Position numbers and translations under genes: made by a program
NCBI GenBank assembly: GCA_020861205.1
Contig: JAJBSY010000369.1
Coordinates: forward strand, 1 to 7,154
Source of the DNA: Deltaproteobacteria bacterium
Lineage (GTDB): Bacteria > Desulfobacterota > Desulfovibrionia > Desulfovibrionales > Desulfovibrionaceae
Direction: 5' to 3'
DNA length: 7,154 bases
The notes under the pieces: model-generated
The model's database searches: none
Told to the model about the DNA's origin: nothing
What the model saw: only the letters and a program-made list of their open reading frames with translations
Shown here: positions 6,258 through 7,154 of the stretch, in pieces
How positions within the stretch are numbered: the first letter of the stretch is position 1
Layout of the letters: each line of letters opens with the position of its first letter

Positions 6258-7154
6258 GCGGCAGTACCTTCGGCAGGGTGTTCAGGCTGACGACCTACGG
6301 CGAATCCCACGGGCCGGGTCTCGGCGGGATTATCGACGGGTGCCCGGCCGGCATCGCGCTGGACGAGCGCATGATCCAGGCGGAGCTCGACAAGCGCAGA
6401 CCGGGACAGGCCAACGCCGCCGCGACGGCGCGCAAGGAGCCGGATAGCGTAGCCATCCTTTCCGGTGTGTTTGAGGGCAGGACCACGGGCACGCCCATCG
6501 CGTTCCACGTCGCCAACACGAGCCAGCACAGCGCGGATTATGACGCCCTGCGGGACATATACCGGCCGGGGCACGCGGACTACACGTTCGACGCCAAGTT
6601 CGGCTGCCGCGACCATCGCGGCGGTGGGCGTTCTTCCGGCCGGGAGACCGTCGCCCGCGTGGCGGGCGGGGCCGTGGCCCAGGCCGTGTTGGCGCGGGAA
6701 GGCATCTCCCTGCGCGCCTGCACGGTTTCCTTCGGGGGCATTTTGGCGCCCCTCACCGATGTCGAGGGCGCGGGAGCCCGGGCGTTTTTCTCGCCGGACG
6801 AAGGAACGGTCGCCCTTTGGGAAGACGCCGTGAAGCGGGCGAAAGCGCGGGGCGACACCCTCGGGGGCGTCGTGCGCGTGGAAGCCTTAGGCGTTCCGGC
6901 GGGCCTCGGCGAACCCGTGTTCGACAAGCTGGACGCGTTGTTCGCCCACGCGCTCATGAGTGTGGGGGCGGTAAAGGGCGTGGCCGTGGGCGACGGGTTC
7001 GCCGCCGCGGATTCGACCGGTTCCGCCAATAACGATCCCCTTACGCCGGAGGGCTTCGCCTCCAACCACGGCGGCGGCATTCTCGGCGGAATCAGCACGG
7101 GCCAGCCCATTATCCTGACGGCGGCGGTCAAGCCCATCGCCTCAATCCCCCGGG
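6254..7154 (+). CDS. aroC: Chorismate synthase, 3' end cut by window edge
   Basis: Converts 5-enolpyruvylshikimate 3-phosphate to chorismate using reduced FMN, the last step of the shared aromatic pathway. Three hundred residues are visible with no stop; the family is usually about 350-365, so roughly 50-65 are missing. The first signature is at 16-33 (GESHGPGLGGIIDGCPAG) with invariant H19. The second invariant histidine, H107, is in YRPGHADYTF. A second signature RGGGRSSGRET is at 122-132, and the third is at 271-285 (NHGGGILGGISTGQP). Position 121 is histidine where E. coli has tyrosine (DYRGGG becomes DHRGGG). A GGGAGG site lies 4 bases before the ATG, within the end of aroL, and the ATG overlaps the aroL stop. 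No insertion or frameshift is visible. Confidence 0.96.
   Translation, partial: MSGSTFGRVFRLTTYGESHGPGLGGIIDGCPAGIALDERMIQAELDKRRPGQANAAATARKEPDSVAILSGVFEGRTTGTPIAFHVANTSQHSADYDALRDIYRPGHADYTFDAKFGCRDHRGGGRSSGRETVARVAGGAVAQAVLAREGISLRACTVSFGGILAPLTDVEGAGARAFFSPDEGTVALWEDAVKRAKARGDTLGGVVRVEALGVPAGLGEPVFDKLDALFAHALMSVGAVKGVAVGDGFAAADSTGSANNDPLTPEGFASNHGGGILGGISTGQPIILTAAVKPIASIPR

Noticed and set aside
1..7154. Search for mobile elements, CRISPR arrays, toxin-antitoxin or defence genes
   Set aside because: No transposase, integrase, spaced direct repeats, terminal inverted repeats or defence-type domains are visible, and base composition looks even throughout.

Overview
The window is GC-rich, gene-dense bacterial chromosome. 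The protein styles (AroL-type shikimate kinase, AlaC-type aminotransferase, GreA, and a TPR protein next to a membrane-anchored AMIN-domain protein) and this grouping of genes suggest a Desulfovibrio-like member of the Desulfovibrionales. That taxonomic guess comes from recall of family style, not from a search. I see no phage, transposon, CRISPR, tRNA, rRNA or toxin-antitoxin signal, and nothing that looks like a new defence or mobile system. It reads as ordinary housekeeping DNA.

Layout. Bases 1-122 hold the 5' end of an unrecognised minus-strand gene. A 92-base divergent gap (123-214) contains a good imperfect palindrome. Two plus-strand genes follow: a TPR protein (215-1162) and a single-pass protein with a proline-rich linker and a C-terminal AMIN domain (1206-2030). 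A 317-base convergent gap (2031-2347) carries two intrinsic terminators, a strong 16-bp one for the AMIN unit and a 10-bp one for greA on the opposite strand. The minus strand then carries greA (2348-2854), hom (2988-4280) and an alaC-like aminotransferase (4273-5457). The order of transcription is alaC, hom, greA. alaC and hom overlap by 8 bases, and an imperfect terminator separates hom from greA. A 248-base divergent gap (5458-5705) carries facing, overlapping sigma70-like promoters. aroL (5706-6257) and aroC (6254 to the window end, truncated) follow on the plus strand with a 4-base ATGA overlap.

How the genes work together. The two divergent units from 5458-5705 both serve amino-acid synthesis. 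aroL and aroC catalyse the shikimate kinase and chorismate synthase steps of the aromatic pathway. hom makes homoserine for threonine and methionine, and the AlaC-like enzyme supplies transamination, most likely pyruvate/glutamate to alanine. GreA is a transcription elongation factor unrelated to these pathways. The TPR and AMIN proteins probably form a two-gene unit. The AMIN protein has envelope features, but its function and that of its TPR neighbour cannot be stated from sequence alone.
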